Shown in pieces: positions 10,624-21,528 of a DNA stretch of 64,000 nucleotides. Position 1 is the first letter of the stretch, and the number at the start of each line of letters is the position of its first letter. Under the pieces are notes generated by a model. It was not told where the DNA came from. It worked only from the letters and a program-made list of their open reading frames with translations, and made no database searches. The translations under genes were made by a program, and so were the position numbers. The DNA is from Streptococcus ictaluri 707-05 (lineage in GTDB: Bacteria; Bacillota; Bacilli; Lactobacillales; Streptococcaceae), in contig NZ_AEUX02000002.1 in NCBI RefSeq assembly GCF_000188015.2, forward strand, positions 26,669 to 90,668, given 5' to 3'.

Positions 10624-10632
10624 TGGTATAAT
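10624..10632 (+). promoter_or_regulatory. Extended -10 promoter of dinG, very close to the start codon
   Basis: TGGTATAAT (TGn plus TATAAT at 10627-10632) ends nine bases before the dinG ATG. The expected transcription start is only 2-3 nt from the ATG, and no Shine-Dalgarno sequence is visible, so the mRNA may be leaderless. Confidence 0.6.
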
Positions 10633-10641
10633 AATCATATT

Positions 10642-13101
10642 ATGTCCAATGATTTTACAAAAAAATATGCTGTTATTGATTTGGAAGCAACTAATGCAGG
10701 CCCAAATGCAGCTATTATACAGGTTGGAATTGTTATCATTGAAGGAAAAGAAATTGTCCATTCCTATCAAACAGATGTCAATCCTCACCAACCTTTATCA
10801 GACCACATTAAGCAATTAACCGGTATTACCGACAAGCAATTACAAAAAGCTCCTGATTTTTCACAAGTAGCTAAGCCTATTTTTGATCTTATTGAGGATT
10901 GTGTTTTTGTAGCTCATAATGTTAAATTTGATGCTAATTTATTAGCAGAGGCCCTTTTTTTTGAGGGTTACGACTTATTGACACCTAGGGTTGATACGGT
11001 TGAGTTGGCCCAGGTTTTTTACCCTACCTTAGAAAAATACAATCTGAGTCATTTGTCAAAAGAGTTAGGGTTGCAGCTACAAGAAGCCCACACCGCTATT
11101 GCAGATGCTCAAGCCACAGCTCGCCTCTTTTTGAAATTACTTGAGAAAATAGAGAGTCTTCCTAAAGAAACCCTTGAAAGTATTTCCAGGTATTCAGAGA
11201 GTCTCTTGTTTGAAACAGGGATGGTCATCACTAAAGCTATCGACGATAGTCAACCCTTTAATCCCAAGCAATATTATAAGATTCAATCCATCTTGCTCAA
11301 AAAGCCACCCCAAAAAACCAAAAGTCTCAAGTTATCTCAGTCATTCGACCTTAATATAGCGCTTTTAGGTCTAGAAGAAAGGCAAGAACAAAGCCATTTT
11401 GCCCATTGTGTCCAGCAAGCTTATCATGACCAAAGACCTAGTTTTATCGAAGCACAAGCCGGTATTGGAAAGACCTATGGATATTTATTGCCCCTATTAG
11501 CTCAAAAAGATCCCTACCAAATCATTTTGAGTGTACCGACCAAAATTCTACAAGATCAAGTGATGGCTGGTGAGATAGCTGCCATTAGGCAGGCTTTTCA
11601 GATTAATTGTCATAGTATTAAAGGACCAGCGAATTATATCAAACTTGATGCTTTCTCTGAAAGTTTAGGTTATTATGATGATAATCGCTTGGTTAACCGA
11701 TATAAAATGCAACTTTTGGTTTGGTTGTTAGAAACAAGTACCGGAGATTTGGCTGAGATTAAGCAGAAGCAACGTTTTGCAGCTTATTTTGATCAAATCA
11801 AACACGATGGCCAATTGAATAAAAGCTCTCCTTTCTACGACAATGATTTTTGGCAACTGAGTTATGAAAAGGCTAAAGAAGCTCGTCTCTTGGTGACTAA
11901 CCATGCTTATTTTTTACATCGTGTCCAAGATGATAAAGATTTTGCCAAAAACAAAGTCTTAGTCTTTGATGAAGCACAAAAAATAATGTTAGAGTTGGAC
12001 TCTCTATCACGAAACCGTTTAAATTTAAGTTTGTTGTTAAAAGAATTACATGAAGAAATTCCCCACCGTCAGTCACTTTTAGAAAAAAGGCTTTTAGAGA
12101 GTATTGCTTTTGAGCTAGGACAAGCAGCGAGTGATTTTTATCAAGCCAAGGAGAATCAGCACTTATTAAGCTGGGAAAAACTAAAGCAACAAGTGTCTGA
12201 ACTAGATACCAGTGACTTTATGACCTTACAGACGATTTTTAGTGGTCGCAATACTGATTTTTGGATAAGTAGTGAGAAAAAAGACGACAAACGCTTAACC
12301 TATTTGAATGCTAGTAGCCAAGACTTTTTACATTTTAAAAAGTTCTTGCCAGAGACCATAAAGACTTATTTTATTTCAGCAACTTTGCACATTAGCCCAC
12401 AAGTTAGCTTGGCTAACCTTCTTGGGTATGATGATTATCATTTTGATAGTATCCCCAAGAAAAAGACACATCAACAACAGCTTTTTATTGATCAAGAGAT
12501 GCCTTTGATTAAAGCAATCAGTGATCAAGACTATGCCCAAGTCATTGCTGAGAGACTTTATGCCCTTAATAGGAGTGATTTTCCTATTTTAGTTTTATTT
12601 AATGCTAAAAAGCATTTGTTAATGGTATCAGACTTATTAGATAATTGGCGAGTTGGTCATCTGGCACAAGAAAAAAATGGTAGTCCTTTTAATATTAAAA
12701 AGCGTTTTGACCGTGGAGAGGAGTCTATCTTATTAGGACTAGGCTCTTTCTGGGAGGGAGTTGACTTTGTTCAAGCTGATCGAATGATTGAAGTCATTAC
12801 TCGTCTACCTTTTGATAATCCCGAAGATTTATTTGTGCAAAAGATGAGTCGATACCTTCAGGAGAATGGGAAAAATCCTTTTAATGATTACTTTCTTCCG
12901 ATGGCGATTCTAAAATTAAAACAAGCCATTGGTCGCACCATGCGCCGACCTAATCAGAAGTCTGCTGTGCTTATTTTAGACAGAAGGGTAAGCAATGAAG
13001 GTTATGGACAAATCATTTTAAGTAGTTTAGCAGATGAATTCCCTATTTCTCAAGAAAAATTCCAAGATTGTCTGGTAGAAATGACTGATTTTCTGCTATA
13101 A
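10642..13101 (+). CDS. dinG: DinG-family helicase fused to a DnaQ-like 3'-5' exonuclease
   Basis: An 819-residue Firmicutes-type DinG. The N-terminal ~170 residues are a DEDDh exonuclease (VIDLEATNAG, later HTAIADAQAT). The rest is an XPD/DinG superfamily 2 helicase with Walker A EAQAGIGKT near residue 275, VFDEAQ near 440, and motif VI GRTMRRP close to the C-terminus. The E. coli-type FeS cysteine set is not evident, as is usual for the Gram-positive form. It likely acts in DNA repair or in resolving replication obstacles. Confidence 0.92.
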   Translation: MSNDFTKKYAVIDLEATNAGPNAAIIQVGIVIIEGKEIVHSYQTDVNPHQPLSDHIKQLTGITDKQLQKAPDFSQVAKPIFDLIEDCVFVAHNVKFDANLLAEALFFEGYDLLTPRVDTVELAQVFYPTLEKYNLSHLSKELGLQLQEAHTAIADAQATARLFLKLLEKIESLPKETLESISRYSESLLFETGMVITKAIDDSQPFNPKQYYKIQSILLKKPPQKTKSLKLSQSFDLNIALLGLEERQEQSHFAHCVQQAYHDQRPSFIEAQAGIGKTYGYLLPLLAQKDPYQIILSVPTKILQDQVMAGEIAAIRQAFQINCHSIKGPANYIKLDAFSESLGYYDDNRLVNRYKMQLLVWLLETSTGDLAEIKQKQRFAAYFDQIKHDGQLNKSSPFYDNDFWQLSYEKAKEARLLVTNHAYFLHRVQDDKDFAKNKVLVFDEAQKIMLELDSLSRNRLNLSLLLKELHEEIPHRQSLLEKRLLESIAFELGQAASDFYQAKENQHLLSWEKLKQQVSELDTSDFMTLQTIFSGRNTDFWISSEKKDDKRLTYLNASSQDFLHFKKFLPETIKTYFISATLHISPQVSLANLLGYDDYHFDSIPKKKTHQQQLFIDQEMPLIKAISDQDYAQVIAERLYALNRSDFPILVLFNAKKHLLMVSDLLDNWRVGHLAQEKNGSPFNIKKRFDRGEESILLGLGSFWEGVDFVQADRMIEVITRLPFDNPEDLFVQKMSRYLQENGKNPFNDYFLPMAILKLKQAIGRTMRRPNQKSAVLILDRRVSNEGYGQIILSSLADEFPISQEKFQDCLVEMTDFLL

Positions 13102-13189
13102 TAGAAAAGATCATATGCCAAAGGAGCTAGTAATTTAACAATGGTTTTAACTTTTTGAGTTGAATACCTTGTTAATGTTGGCTTCTTTG

Positions 13190-13259
13190 TGTAACATCCT
13201 GTTTTTAGAAGACAAGATTCTCTATACAAAGTCTAGTTATTGAGAAAAGGGATGTTACA
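13190..13259. repeat. Inverted repeat upstream of the aminotransferase gene
   Basis: TGTAACATCC (13190-13199) and GGATGTTACA (13250-13259) are perfect inverted copies 50 nt apart, in the leader of the aminotransferase gene. This could be an operator pair or a leader RNA stem. Function unknown. Confidence 0.45.
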
Positions 13260-13288
13260 TGGGGAAAATGGATAAAGAAGGAGATTCG

Positions 13289-14476
13289 ATGACCAAATTA
13301 TCAAAACGTGTCCTATCGATGGAAGAGAGCGTGACTTTAGCCGCAGGAGCAAGGGCTAAGGCATTAAAGGCTCAAGGTCGTGATATTTTAAGCTTAACTT
13401 TAGGTGAGCCGGATTTTATCACTCCCAAATCTATTCAAGACAAGGCTATCGAAGCGATTCGTAATGGAAAAGCGAGTTTTTACACGCCGGCTTCGGGCTT
13501 GCCTGAGTTAAAGTCTGCCATTGGTGACTACATGCAAAGAGAGTATGGTTATCAGGTTTCTCATCAAGAAATTGTTGCAGGAGCAGGAGCTAAGTATATT
13601 TTACATGCCTTTTTTATGGCAGTTCTAAATCCTGGAGATGAGGTCTTGATTCCGACACCTTATTGGGTTTCTTATTCTGACCAAATTAAGATGGCAGAAG
13701 GCAAACCTGTTTTTGTTCAAGGTTTAGAAGACAATCAATTCAAGGTAAGGCTTGAACAACTAGAGGCTGCACGAACCCCTAAAACAAAGGTTGTTCTAAT
13801 CAATTCACCCTCTAATCCAACAGGCATGATTTACAGTGCTGACGAATTATTAGCTATTGGGAACTGGGCTTTGGAACATGACCTTATTATTTTAGCAGAT
13901 GATATTTATGGGTCACTGGTTTATAATGGCAATCAGTTTACACCTATATCAACCTTATCAGAAGCTATTCGACAACAAACTATTACTGTTAATGGTGTAG
14001 CTAAAAGTTATGCCATGACGGGCTGGCGAGTTGGCTTTGCTGTTGGTAATCCAGACATTATCGCTGCGATGGGAAAAATCATAGGTCAAACCACATCCAA
14101 TGTTACTACAGTGGCTCAATATGCAGCCATAGAAGCTTTTAGTGGTGATCAAAGGTCTGTTGAAGAAATGAGACAAGCTTTTGAAGAGCGTCTAAACACC
14201 ATTTACCCTCTCTTGAAACAAGTTCCAGGCTTTGACTTAATCAAGCCTCAAGGTGCCTTTTACTTTTTCCCAAATGTTAAGAAAGCTATGGCTATGAAAG
14301 GCTACACAGATGTGACTGCCTTTACAGATGCTATTTTAGAAGAGGTTGGGCTAGCTGTAGTTAGTGGTGCAGGATTTGGTGCTCCTGAAAATATTCGACT
14401 CAGCTATGCTACTGATTTAGAAACATTAAAAGAAGCTGTTCGCCGCTTAACTTGTTTTATGACAAGTCACAATTAA
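13289..14476 (+). CDS. Aspartate-type (class I/II) aminotransferase
   Basis: PLP-dependent aminotransferase of 395 residues. NSPSNPTG and the PLP lysine motif VNGVAKSYAMTGWRVG mark the fold-type I AspB/AspC group, which transfers the amino group from aspartate to 2-oxoglutarate. The ATG at 13289 has AAGGAG five bases upstream; the upstream in-frame ATG at 13259 lacks this. Only 32 bases separate it from asnS, so aspartate and asparagine metabolism are probably co-transcribed. Confidence 0.88.
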   Translation: MTKLSKRVLSMEESVTLAAGARAKALKAQGRDILSLTLGEPDFITPKSIQDKAIEAIRNGKASFYTPASGLPELKSAIGDYMQREYGYQVSHQEIVAGAGAKYILHAFFMAVLNPGDEVLIPTPYWVSYSDQIKMAEGKPVFVQGLEDNQFKVRLEQLEAARTPKTKVVLINSPSNPTGMIYSADELLAIGNWALEHDLIILADDIYGSLVYNGNQFTPISTLSEAIRQQTITVNGVAKSYAMTGWRVGFAVGNPDIIAAMGKIIGQTTSNVTTVAQYAAIEAFSGDQRSVEEMRQAFEERLNTIYPLLKQVPGFDLIKPQGAFYFFPNVKKAMAMKGYTDVTAFTDAILEEVGLAVVSGAGFGAPENIRLSYATDLETLKEAVRRLTCFMTSHN

Positions 14477-14508
14477 AAAACTTTTAAGATTTATAGAAAA
14501 GAGACATT

Positions 14509-15855
14509 ATGATTACAAAATACGTTCCGATTATTGATGTAAAAGACCATGTTGGCAAAGAGATTACGATTGGCGCTTGGGTTGCTAATAAGTCAGGAAA
14601 GGGAAAAATTGCCTTTCTTCAATTGCGTGACGGGTCTGCTTTTTTCCAAGCGGTTGCCTTTAAGCCTAATTTTATTGAGAGCTTTGGCGAAGAAGAAGGA
14701 GCAGCTAAGTTTGATACTATTAAGCGCTTAAGCCAAGAATCTTCAGTTTTAGTTAAGGGAATCGTCAAAGAAGATGCCCGTTCTAAATTTGGCTATGAGC
14801 TTGATATTACTGATATTGAAGTGGTCGGAGACTCACAAGACTACCCAATCACCCCTAAAGAGCATGGCACTGACTTCTTGATGGATAATCGTCACCTTTG
14901 GTTACGTTCCCGTCGTCAAGCAGCAATCATGCAAATTCGTAATGCCGTTATCTACGCGTCTTATGAATTCTTTGACCAAAATGGCTTCATTAAATTTGAT
15001 AGTCCTATTTTATCTGGAAATGCGGCTGAAAACACAACAGAATTGTTTGAAACAGATTACTTTGGCAACCCAGCCTTTCTAAGTCAGTCAGGTCAATTAT
15101 ACCTTGAAGCTGGTATGATGGCCTTAGGACGTGTCTTTGACTTTGGACCAGTTTTCCGTGCAGAAAAATCCAAAACCCGTCGCCACTTAACCGAATTTTG
15201 GATGATGGATGCTGAATACCCATTCTTATCTCATGAGGAATCACTTGACTTGCAAGAAGCTTATGTCAAAGCCTTAATCCAAGGTGTGCTTGATCGTGCT
15301 CCTCAAGCTTTAGAAACCTTAGAACGTGATATTGACTTGCTTAAAAAATACATTGCAGAACCATTCAAACGTGTTTCTTACGATGATGCTATCAGCTTGT
15401 TACAAGAACATGCATCTGATTCGGATACTGATTACGAGGCGATTGCTCATGGAGACGACTTTGGTTCACCACACGAAACTTGGATTTCAAACTACTTTGG
15501 TGTTCCAACCTTTGTGGTTAATTACCCAGCAAGCTTCAAAGCTTTCTATATGAAACCTGTTCCTGGTAATGAAGAGCGCGTGCTTTGTGCTGACTTATTG
15601 GCGCCAGAAGGTTATGGTGAAATTATTGGTGGATCTGTCCGTGAAGATGACTACGAAAAACTATTAGCAAAAGTAGAAGCTGAAGGTTTAGATCCAGCTG
15701 ATTACGAATTTTACCTTGACCTACGTAAATACGGATCTGTACCGCATGCCGGATTTGGTTTAGGCTTAGAACGTATGGTAACTTTTGTAGCCGGAACCAA
15801 ACACATCCGTGAAGCCATTCCTTTTCCACGTATGTTGCACCGTTTAAAACCATAA
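14509..15855 (+). CDS. asnS: Asparaginyl-tRNA synthetase
   Basis: Class II aminoacyl-tRNA synthetase charging tRNA-Asn. It has an OB-fold anticodon-binding domain (residues about 10-110), class II motif 2 [19 protein letters not shown] and motif 3 [10 protein letters not shown]. The length of 448 residues is normal. It follows the aminotransferase gene and ends at a strong terminator. Confidence 0.96.
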   Translation: MITKYVPIIDVKDHVGKEITIGAWVANKSGKGKIAFLQLRDGSAFFQAVAFKPNFIESFGEEEGAAKFDTIKRLSQESSVLVKGIVKEDARSKFGYELDITDIEVVGDSQDYPITPKEHGTDFLMDNRHLWLRSRRQAAIMQIRNAVIYASYEFFDQNGFIKFDSPILSGNAAENTTELFETDYFGNPAFLSQSGQLYLEAGMMALGRVFDFGPVFRAEKSKTRRHLTEFWMMDAEYPFLSHEESLDLQEAYVKALIQGVLDRAPQALETLERDIDLLKKYIAEPFKRVSYDDAISLLQEHASDSDTDYEAIAHGDDFGSPHETWISNYFGVPTFVVNYPASFKAFYMKPVPGNEERVLCADLLAPEGYGEIIGGSVREDDYEKLLAKVEAEGLDPADYEFYLDLRKYGSVPHAGFGLGLERMVTFVAGTKHIREAIPFPRMLHRLKP

Positions 15856-15865
15856 GAACTTATTT

Positions 15866-15900
15866 AAAAAGCGCTAAGACCAAAGGTCTAGCGCTTTTTT
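15866..15900. terminator. Terminator after asnS
   Basis: AAAGCGCTAAGACC and GGTCTAGCGCTTT pair as a long stem with T6. The A-rich 5' side may also serve the convergent nucleoside hydrolase. Confidence 0.85.
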
Positions 15901-15910
15901 GAATGATTCC

Positions 15911-16891
15911 TTAATAGAGCTTAAAGCGTTCTAAATCTGCTGCTAAGGTATTAGTTGGCAGATCTAAGGTGACGGCTAAAAAGTGTAACCAAAATTGGAA
16001 GGCATCTACCTCTGTATAAATCAAGACATTGGCTTTTTTGTGGTAAAAATCATCTCTATCAACAATAGATTGACCGATAGCAATACCTTCAGTTACAATG
16101 TCAGTATAGGCTGAAAAGCCACTGCAAATGTTTGGGAAAAGGACTTGTAAGAGAGCTAGTGGATCATTAACCACACTGCCAATCCGGTGTTCATGTTTCC
16201 AATAGAAATCAAAGTGTGCCGCCGTGATTTGTTGGATAAAATCAGCGATTTCGGGATTCATCCGTTTCATGTAGGCCAAGTGGTTGGGTGTCAGGACAAT
16301 CTGTCTTGTCACATCTAAGCCAACCATTTCTACTGGATGGCCCCATTTGTCAAAAACCAGTTGTGCAGCATCTGCATCACAGTGATAATTGTACTCAGCT
16401 ACGGGTGAGACATTACCACTACATAAGAAGGCACCTCCCATGCTGACTAAGCGAGGACAATGTTTTACGATATCGGGATTTTTAAGGAATGCTTCAGCCA
16501 GATTCGTCAGAGGTCCAAGGGTCACTAAATGAGTATCTTTAGGACTACTGTAGTAGTCTGCTAAAAACTGGCTAGCAGACAAAGGCTCAACCGATTTATC
16601 TGCCAAACGTTGAAAATGGGTATTACCAAAACCATCTTCTCCATGAGTCTCTTGTGCAGAAGCTAAAGGGTGTTTCAAGGGATTTTCAGACCCTGCATAA
16701 ACGGGAATATCCAATCTATTGAAACGCTCAAGCATGTATAAAGCGTTTTCAGTTCCAATAGCAGTTGGAACATTTCCTGGTGTGATGGTAATGGCAACAA
16801 TATCTAGATCAGGGCTTTTCAGCGCATAGAGTAGAGCTAGGCTATCGTCAATTCCTGGATCACAATCAATGATGAGTTTTGTTTTAGTCAT
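15911..16891 (-). CDS. Inosine/uridine-preferring nucleoside hydrolase
   Basis: A 326-residue IU-NH family enzyme that hydrolyses the N-glycosidic bond of ribonucleosides for salvage. The N-terminal DCDPGIDDS motif is the calcium/ribose-binding DxDPGxDD signature. A second family segment, LGPLTNLA, follows, and VVNDPLA near residue 240 carries the other metal-binding Asp. Leftward and monocistronic, convergent with asnS. Confidence 0.92.
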   Translation of the reverse strand: MTKTKLIIDCDPGIDDSLALLYALKSPDLDIVAITITPGNVPTAIGTENALYMLERFNRLDIPVYAGSENPLKHPLASAQETHGEDGFGNTHFQRLADKSVEPLSASQFLADYYSSPKDTHLVTLGPLTNLAEAFLKNPDIVKHCPRLVSMGGAFLCSGNVSPVAEYNYHCDADAAQLVFDKWGHPVEMVGLDVTRQIVLTPNHLAYMKRMNPEIADFIQQITAAHFDFYWKHEHRIGSVVNDPLALLQVLFPNICSGFSAYTDIVTEGIAIGQSIVDRDDFYHKKANVLIYTEVDAFQFWLHFLAVTLDLPTNTLAADLERFKLY

Positions 16892-17038
16892 GTGTTTATC
16901 CTTCTAAATAGTCCAAAGGGTTAGGCAATGCATCAATAGGTTTATTATAATATCTTTACTTGATTTTGCAAGGGTTTTCTGAGTTAAGTGAGATTTTGAA
17001 CATAAGTCACCAAGAAAAATGTTAGCTTTTGTGCTTCT

Positions 17039-17048
17039 ATGTTATAAT
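17039..17048 (+). promoter_or_regulatory. Extended -10 promoter of the rapZ-yvcK-whiA operon
   Basis: TGTTATAAT (TG plus TATAAT at 17043-17048) lies 38 bases upstream of the rapZ start. No clear -35 box is seen, as expected for an extended -10 promoter. Confidence 0.6.
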
Positions 17049-17086
17049 GGAATTTAGTGTAAGACTTTCAGAAAGGAATTAAGGAT

Positions 17087-17977
17087 ATGGTCGATAATAA
17101 CATTAACCTCGTTATGGTAACCGGAATGAGTGGAGCAGGTAAAACAGTTGCTATTCAATCTTTTGAAGATTTGGGCTACTTTACCATTGATAATATGCCA
17201 CCGACCTTGGTTCCCAAATTTTTAGAAATTATTCAACAAAGCAATGAAGATAAGCATGTGGCTTTAGTCGTTGATATGCGTAGTCGTCTTTTCTTTAAAG
17301 AAATCAATATCATCTTGGATCAAATTGAAAGTAATCCCAACATCACCTTTAGGATTCTTTTCTTAGACGCCACCGACCTTGAGCTGGTTTCGCGTTACAA
17401 AGAAACAAGGAGAAGTCACCCTTTAGCCAGTGAAGGTCGCGTCATGGATGGGATTAAGCTAGAAAGAGAATTGCTAGCCCCTCTTAAAAGCATGAGTCAG
17501 CATGTGGTAGACACCACAGATTTGACCCCAAGACAGCTTCGTAAAGCGATTAGTGACCAATTTAAGAATGACCATAATCCTAGTTCTTTTCGCATTGAAG
17601 TCATGAGTTTTGGCTTTAAATATGGTTTACCATTAGATGCTGATTTGGTTTTTGATGTTCGTTTTCTTCCCAATCCCTATTACCAAGTTTCCTTGCGTGA
17701 AAAAACGGGATTGGATCAAGAGGTTTATGATTATGTCATGACCCATAAGGAATCAGAAGATTTTTATAGCCATTTGATGGCTTTAATCGTTCCTATTTTA
17801 CCGGCTTATCAAAAAGAAGGTAAGTCAGTTTTAACCATTGCTATCGGTTGTACCGGTGGTCAACATCGCAGTGTGGCATTTGCGCATCGTTTAGCTGAAA
17901 GCCTTGAAAAGGATTGGCAGGTAAATGAAAGTCACAGAGATAAAAATCGTCGTAAGGAAACTGTAAACCGTTCATGA
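17087..17977 (+). CDS. rapZ: RNase adapter RapZ / YvcJ-type nucleotide-binding protein
   Basis: A 296-residue P-loop ATPase/GTPase with Walker A GMSGAGKT. The C-terminal domain has [16 protein letters not shown] and [11 protein letters not shown], the features of RapZ/YvcJ. In Proteobacteria it steers RNase E on GlmZ; in Firmicutes it links to competence and cell-wall precursor metabolism. It overlaps yvcK by four bases. Confidence 0.94.
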   Translation: MVDNNINLVMVTGMSGAGKTVAIQSFEDLGYFTIDNMPPTLVPKFLEIIQQSNEDKHVALVVDMRSRLFFKEINIILDQIESNPNITFRILFLDATDLELVSRYKETRRSHPLASEGRVMDGIKLERELLAPLKSMSQHVVDTTDLTPRQLRKAISDQFKNDHNPSSFRIEVMSFGFKYGLPLDADLVFDVRFLPNPYYQVSLREKTGLDQEVYDYVMTHKESEDFYSHLMALIVPILPAYQKEGKSVLTIAIGCTGGQHRSVAFAHRLAESLEKDWQVNESHRDKNRRKETVNRS

Positions 17978-18951
17978 AAAATCCTAAAATAACCGTCATA
18001 GGTGGCGGAACTGGTATCCCTGTTATTTTAAAAAGTTTACGTAATGAAGCTGTTGATATTACAGCTGTAGTAACGGTTGCTGATGATGGCGGATCGTCTG
18101 GTCAACTGCGAACAGCTATGCAACTGACCCCGCCAGGTGACCTGCGCAATGTCTTGTTAGCCATGAGTGATATGCCAAAGTTTTATGAGCGTGTTTTTCA
18201 ATATCGCTTTAATGAAAAGGATGGCCCATTAGCAGGACATCCTCTGGGTAATCTCATCATTGCTGGCATTTCTGAAATGCAGGGGTCTACTTACAACGCT
18301 ATTCAGATTTTAACCAAATTTTTCCACATTACAGGTAAAATTTACCCGTCAAGTGAGCAAGCCTTAACCTTACATGCTGTATTTCAAGATGGTCATGAAG
18401 TAGCTGGTGAAAGTTCAATTGCTGGATATCAAGGAATGATAGATCATGTTTATGTGACCAATACTTATAACAATCAAACCCCCAAAGCCAGTCGAAAAGT
18501 AGTGGATACCATTTTAGAGAGTGATATGATTGTTTTAGGACCAGGATCACTCTTTACTTCCATTCTTCCTAATTTGGTGATTCCAGAGATTAAAAAAGCT
18601 CTAGCTAAGACAAAGGCTGAAGTCGTTTATATTTGTAATATCATGACGCAATATGGGGAAACAGAGCAATTTAGTGATGCTGACCATGTGGCTGTCTTAA
18701 ACAAACATTTGGGTCGAGACTTGATTGATACCGTTTTGGTCAATGTGGAAAAAGTTCCTCTTAGCTATATGAATTCCAATCAATTTGATGAATACCTGAT
18801 TCAGGTGGAACATGATTTTAAAGATCTTGCTAAGTCAGCCAAACGCATTATTTCTTCTAATTTTTTACGCTTAGAAGGTGGGGGTGCCTTTCATCATGGT
18901 GATTTAGTGGTTGATGAATTGATGAATTTAGTAAGGATGGCTAAGAAATGA
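17974..18951 (+). CDS. yvcK: YvcK/GlmR-type gluconeogenesis and cell-wall factor
   Basis: A 325-residue CofD-like protein starting with [17 protein letters not shown], followed by VADDGGSSG and PPGDLRNVL. YvcK/GlmR proteins bind UDP-GlcNAc and stimulate GlmS or affect PBP1 localisation during gluconeogenic growth. Both ends overlap neighbours by four bases (ATGA), so the three genes are coupled. Confidence 0.94.
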   Translation: MKNPKITVIGGGTGIPVILKSLRNEAVDITAVVTVADDGGSSGQLRTAMQLTPPGDLRNVLLAMSDMPKFYERVFQYRFNEKDGPLAGHPLGNLIIAGISEMQGSTYNAIQILTKFFHITGKIYPSSEQALTLHAVFQDGHEVAGESSIAGYQGMIDHVYVTNTYNNQTPKASRKVVDTILESDMIVLGPGSLFTSILPNLVIPEIKKALAKTKAEVVYICNIMTQYGETEQFSDADHVAVLNKHLGRDLIDTVLVNVEKVPLSYMNSNQFDEYLIQVEHDFKDLAKSAKRIISSNFLRLEGGGAFHHGDLVVDELMNLVRMAKK

Positions 18952-19859
18952 GTTTTACCACTAAAGTTAAAGAAGAATTGATTCATTTATCAACTAGTGA
19001 CAAGAATGAGCTATCTGCTATTATCAAATTGTCAGGGAGTCTTGGTCTTACTAAAAGTGGACTTAATCTGTCAATTACCACTGAAAATGCCAAAATAGCC
19101 CGTTATATTTATTCATTAATCGAAAGTGCTTATCCCATAGTCCCAGAGATTCGCTACCATCAAAAAACTAACCTGAGGAAAAATCGTGTCTATACTGTTT
19201 ATTTAGATCAAGCAGTTGATCACTTGTTATCTGATTTAAAATTGGCGGATTCTTTCTTTGGGATTGAAACCGGCATTGAAGCACAGATGATGACTGATGA
19301 TGATGCTGGGCGTTCTTACCTAAAAGGAGCCTTTTTAGCATCGGGAACTATTCGTGATCCTGAGTCAGGCAAGTATCAATTAGAGATTTATTCCGTTTAT
19401 TTGGATCACGCGCAGGATTTAGCGCAATTAATGCAAAAATTCATGTTAGATGCTAAAACCATTGAGCACAAAAATGGAGCCGTTACTTACTTGCAAAAAG
19501 CAGAAGATATTATGGACTTTTTAATTGTCATTGGAGCCATGACTTGTAAAGAAGACTTTGAAGCCGTCAAACTCTTACGAGAAGCTAGAAATGATATCAA
19601 TCGAGCCAATAATGCTGAGACAGCTAATATTGCTAAAACCATTACAGCTAGTATGAAAACCATCAATAATATCATTAAAATCATGGATACTATTGGCTTG
19701 GAGAGTTTGCCGATTGAGTTGCAACAAGTCGCTTTGATGCGAGTTAACCATCCCGATTACTCTATTCAGCAAGTGGCTGATGCTCTGGATTTTCCCATTA
19801 CTAAAAGTGGGGTTAACCACCGTCTGAGAAAGATTAATAAAATCGCTGAGGATTTATAA
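18948..19859 (+). CDS. whiA: WhiA-family DNA-binding regulator
   Basis: A 303-residue protein with an N-terminal LAGLIDADG-like fold that has lost nuclease residues, and a C-terminal helix-turn-helix ([23 protein letters not shown]). WhiA is linked to sporulation control in Actinobacteria and to cell division in Firmicutes. Third gene of the rapZ-yvcK-whiA operon. Confidence 0.94.
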   Translation: MSFTTKVKEELIHLSTSDKNELSAIIKLSGSLGLTKSGLNLSITTENAKIARYIYSLIESAYPIVPEIRYHQKTNLRKNRVYTVYLDQAVDHLLSDLKLADSFFGIETGIEAQMMTDDDAGRSYLKGAFLASGTIRDPESGKYQLEIYSVYLDHAQDLAQLMQKFMLDAKTIEHKNGAVTYLQKAEDIMDFLIVIGAMTCKEDFEAVKLLREARNDINRANNAETANIAKTITASMKTINNIIKIMDTIGLESLPIELQQVALMRVNHPDYSIQQVADALDFPITKSGVNHRLRKINKIAEDL

Positions 19860-19866
19860 GGAAGCT

Positions 19867-19896
19867 AAACTGCACATTTGCTTAGTGCGGTTTTTC
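19867..19896 (+). terminator. Terminator after whiA
   Basis: AACTGCAC and GTGCGGTT arms (one G-U pair) followed by T5, directly after the whiA stop. Confidence 0.7.
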
Positions 19897-19989
19897 TTTG
19901 GCTTAAGAGTGCTTTTTTTGAATTCTTGCCTTGAAGCTGTTTTTTAGTGTGTTATGATAGTAATAATCAAAAACAAAGGAGAAGCTAAA

Positions 19990-21387
19990 ATGTCATGTAC
20001 TACGATATTAGTTGGAAAAAAAGTATCTTATGATGGTTCCACGATGATTGCTAGAACGGAAGATTCTCAAAATGGAGATTTCACTCCTAAAAAGATGGTC
20101 CTTGTAAAACCAGAAGACCAACCCAAGCATTATCAGTCTGTATTATCTCGCTTTCATATGGATTTGCCAGATCGCCCGATGGCTTACACATCAGTTCCAG
20201 ATGCTCTTGGAAAAGAAGGCATTTGGGGAGAAGCTGGTGTCAATGAAGCTAATATAGCTATGTCAGCCACTGAAACCATTACTAGTAATTCCCGTGTTCT
20301 AGGAGCAGATCCATTAGTACCTGAAGGTATTGGAGAAGAGGATATGCTGACTTTGGTTCTTCCTTATATTCAGTCTGCTCGAGAAGGTGTCCTTCGTTTA
20401 GGAAAGATTTTAGAAGAGTATGGTACTTACGAATCAAATGGCGTTGCATTTTCTGATGCAGAAGAAATCTGGTGGTTAGAAACGGTTGGGGGACATCACT
20501 GGGTTGCAAGGCGCGTGCCCGATGATAGCTATGTGACCAATCCTAATCAATTTGGTATTGATCATTTTGAGTTTAATAATTCAGTCGATTATCTCTGCTC
20601 TAGTGATTTGCGTCAATTCATTGAGACCTACCATTTAGATTTAACTTATAGTAATCAACACTTCAACCCACGTTACGCTTTTGGTAGTCAAAGAGATAAA
20701 GACCGCCACTACAATACACCTCGTGCCTGGATTATGCAAAAATTCCTGAATCCTGAGATAGAACAAGACCCACGTAGTTTTGAGATTCCTTGGTGTCGAA
20801 AACCTTATCGCAAAATAACTATCGAAGATGTCAAATACGTCTTGAGTAGTCATTACCAAGATACGCCTTATGATCCGTATGGACCAGAAGGAGATGTAAT
20901 CAGTCAAAAAATGTTTAGACCGATTGGAATTAATCGAACTAGCCAAACAGCTATTTTACACATTCGTCCTAACAAGGCTAAAGAAGTAGCAGCTATCCAA
21001 TGGATGGCCTATGGATCTATGCCTTTTAATACCATGGTCCCTTTTTTCACACAAGTGATGACTATTCCAGACTATTTTGCCAATACCCAAGAAAATGTCT
21101 CAACAGCTAGTTTTTATTGGGTCAATCGATTGATTGCCGCTTTAGCTGATTCACACTATAATCATCATATAAGTGACATCGAAGACTACATGGAGACCAC
21201 TATGGCTAGAGGTCATGCCATGCTTCATCAAGCCGATAAAGCTCTAGCCCAAGGGCAAGTCCTTGATTTGAATCAAGAAAATCAAAAAATGAGTGATTAT
21301 ATTGAGCAAGAGACACAAAAACTACTTAATAAAATCCTTTTTGATGCGAGTAATCTAATGACCAATCGCTTTAGTCTAAGTGATTAA
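19990..21387 (+). CDS. pepD: C69-family dipeptidase
   Basis: A 465-residue N-terminal nucleophile hydrolase. The start [11 protein letters not shown] places the catalytic Cys near the N-terminus (MxC), and [12 protein letters not shown] follows as in PepD/DipA peptidases. It cleaves dipeptides in the cytosol; secreted members exist, but no signal peptide is visible here. AAAGGAG lies seven bases before the ATG at 19990, so the upstream in-frame ATG at 19954 is rejected. Confidence 0.88.
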   Translation: MSCTTILVGKKVSYDGSTMIARTEDSQNGDFTPKKMVLVKPEDQPKHYQSVLSRFHMDLPDRPMAYTSVPDALGKEGIWGEAGVNEANIAMSATETITSNSRVLGADPLVPEGIGEEDMLTLVLPYIQSAREGVLRLGKILEEYGTYESNGVAFSDAEEIWWLETVGGHHWVARRVPDDSYVTNPNQFGIDHFEFNNSVDYLCSSDLRQFIETYHLDLTYSNQHFNPRYAFGSQRDKDRHYNTPRAWIMQKFLNPEIEQDPRSFEIPWCRKPYRKITIEDVKYVLSSHYQDTPYDPYGPEGDVISQKMFRPIGINRTSQTAILHIRPNKAKEVAAIQWMAYGSMPFNTMVPFFTQVMTIPDYFANTQENVSTASFYWVNRLIAALADSHYNHHISDIEDYMETTMARGHAMLHQADKALAQGQVLDLNQENQKMSDYIEQETQKLLNKILFDASNLMTNRFSLSD

Positions 21388-21392
21388 AAAAT

Positions 21393-21425
21393 CAGTCTAT
21401 TTCTACGTAGAAATAGACTTTTTTC
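21393..21425 (+). terminator. Terminator after the dipeptidase
   Basis: AGTCTATTTCTAC and GTAGAAATAGACT are perfect inverted copies followed by T6. Confidence 0.85.
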
Positions 21426-21486
21426 TTTGTAGACACCATTTATTAAAAAGATAAAAAACTTGCAAATAAATCATAATGTGATATAC

Positions 21487-21513
21487 TTAACCAGTATAAC
21501 TTCAACCAGTTAA
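21487..21513 (+). promoter_or_regulatory. Two AdcR-like zinc operator boxes upstream of adcA
   Basis: TTAACCAGTATA (21487-21498) and TCAACCAGTTAA (21502-21513) match the streptococcal AdcR consensus TTAACnnGTTAA at all but two and one of its fixed positions respectively. They lie just before the adcA ribosome site, so zinc-dependent repression is expected. Confidence 0.65.
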
Positions 21514-21528
21514 TGAAAAGGAGGAATC

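Noticed and set aside
15005..15853. ORFs in other frames of asnS
   Set aside because: asnS is fully conserved in its frame; these are shadows.
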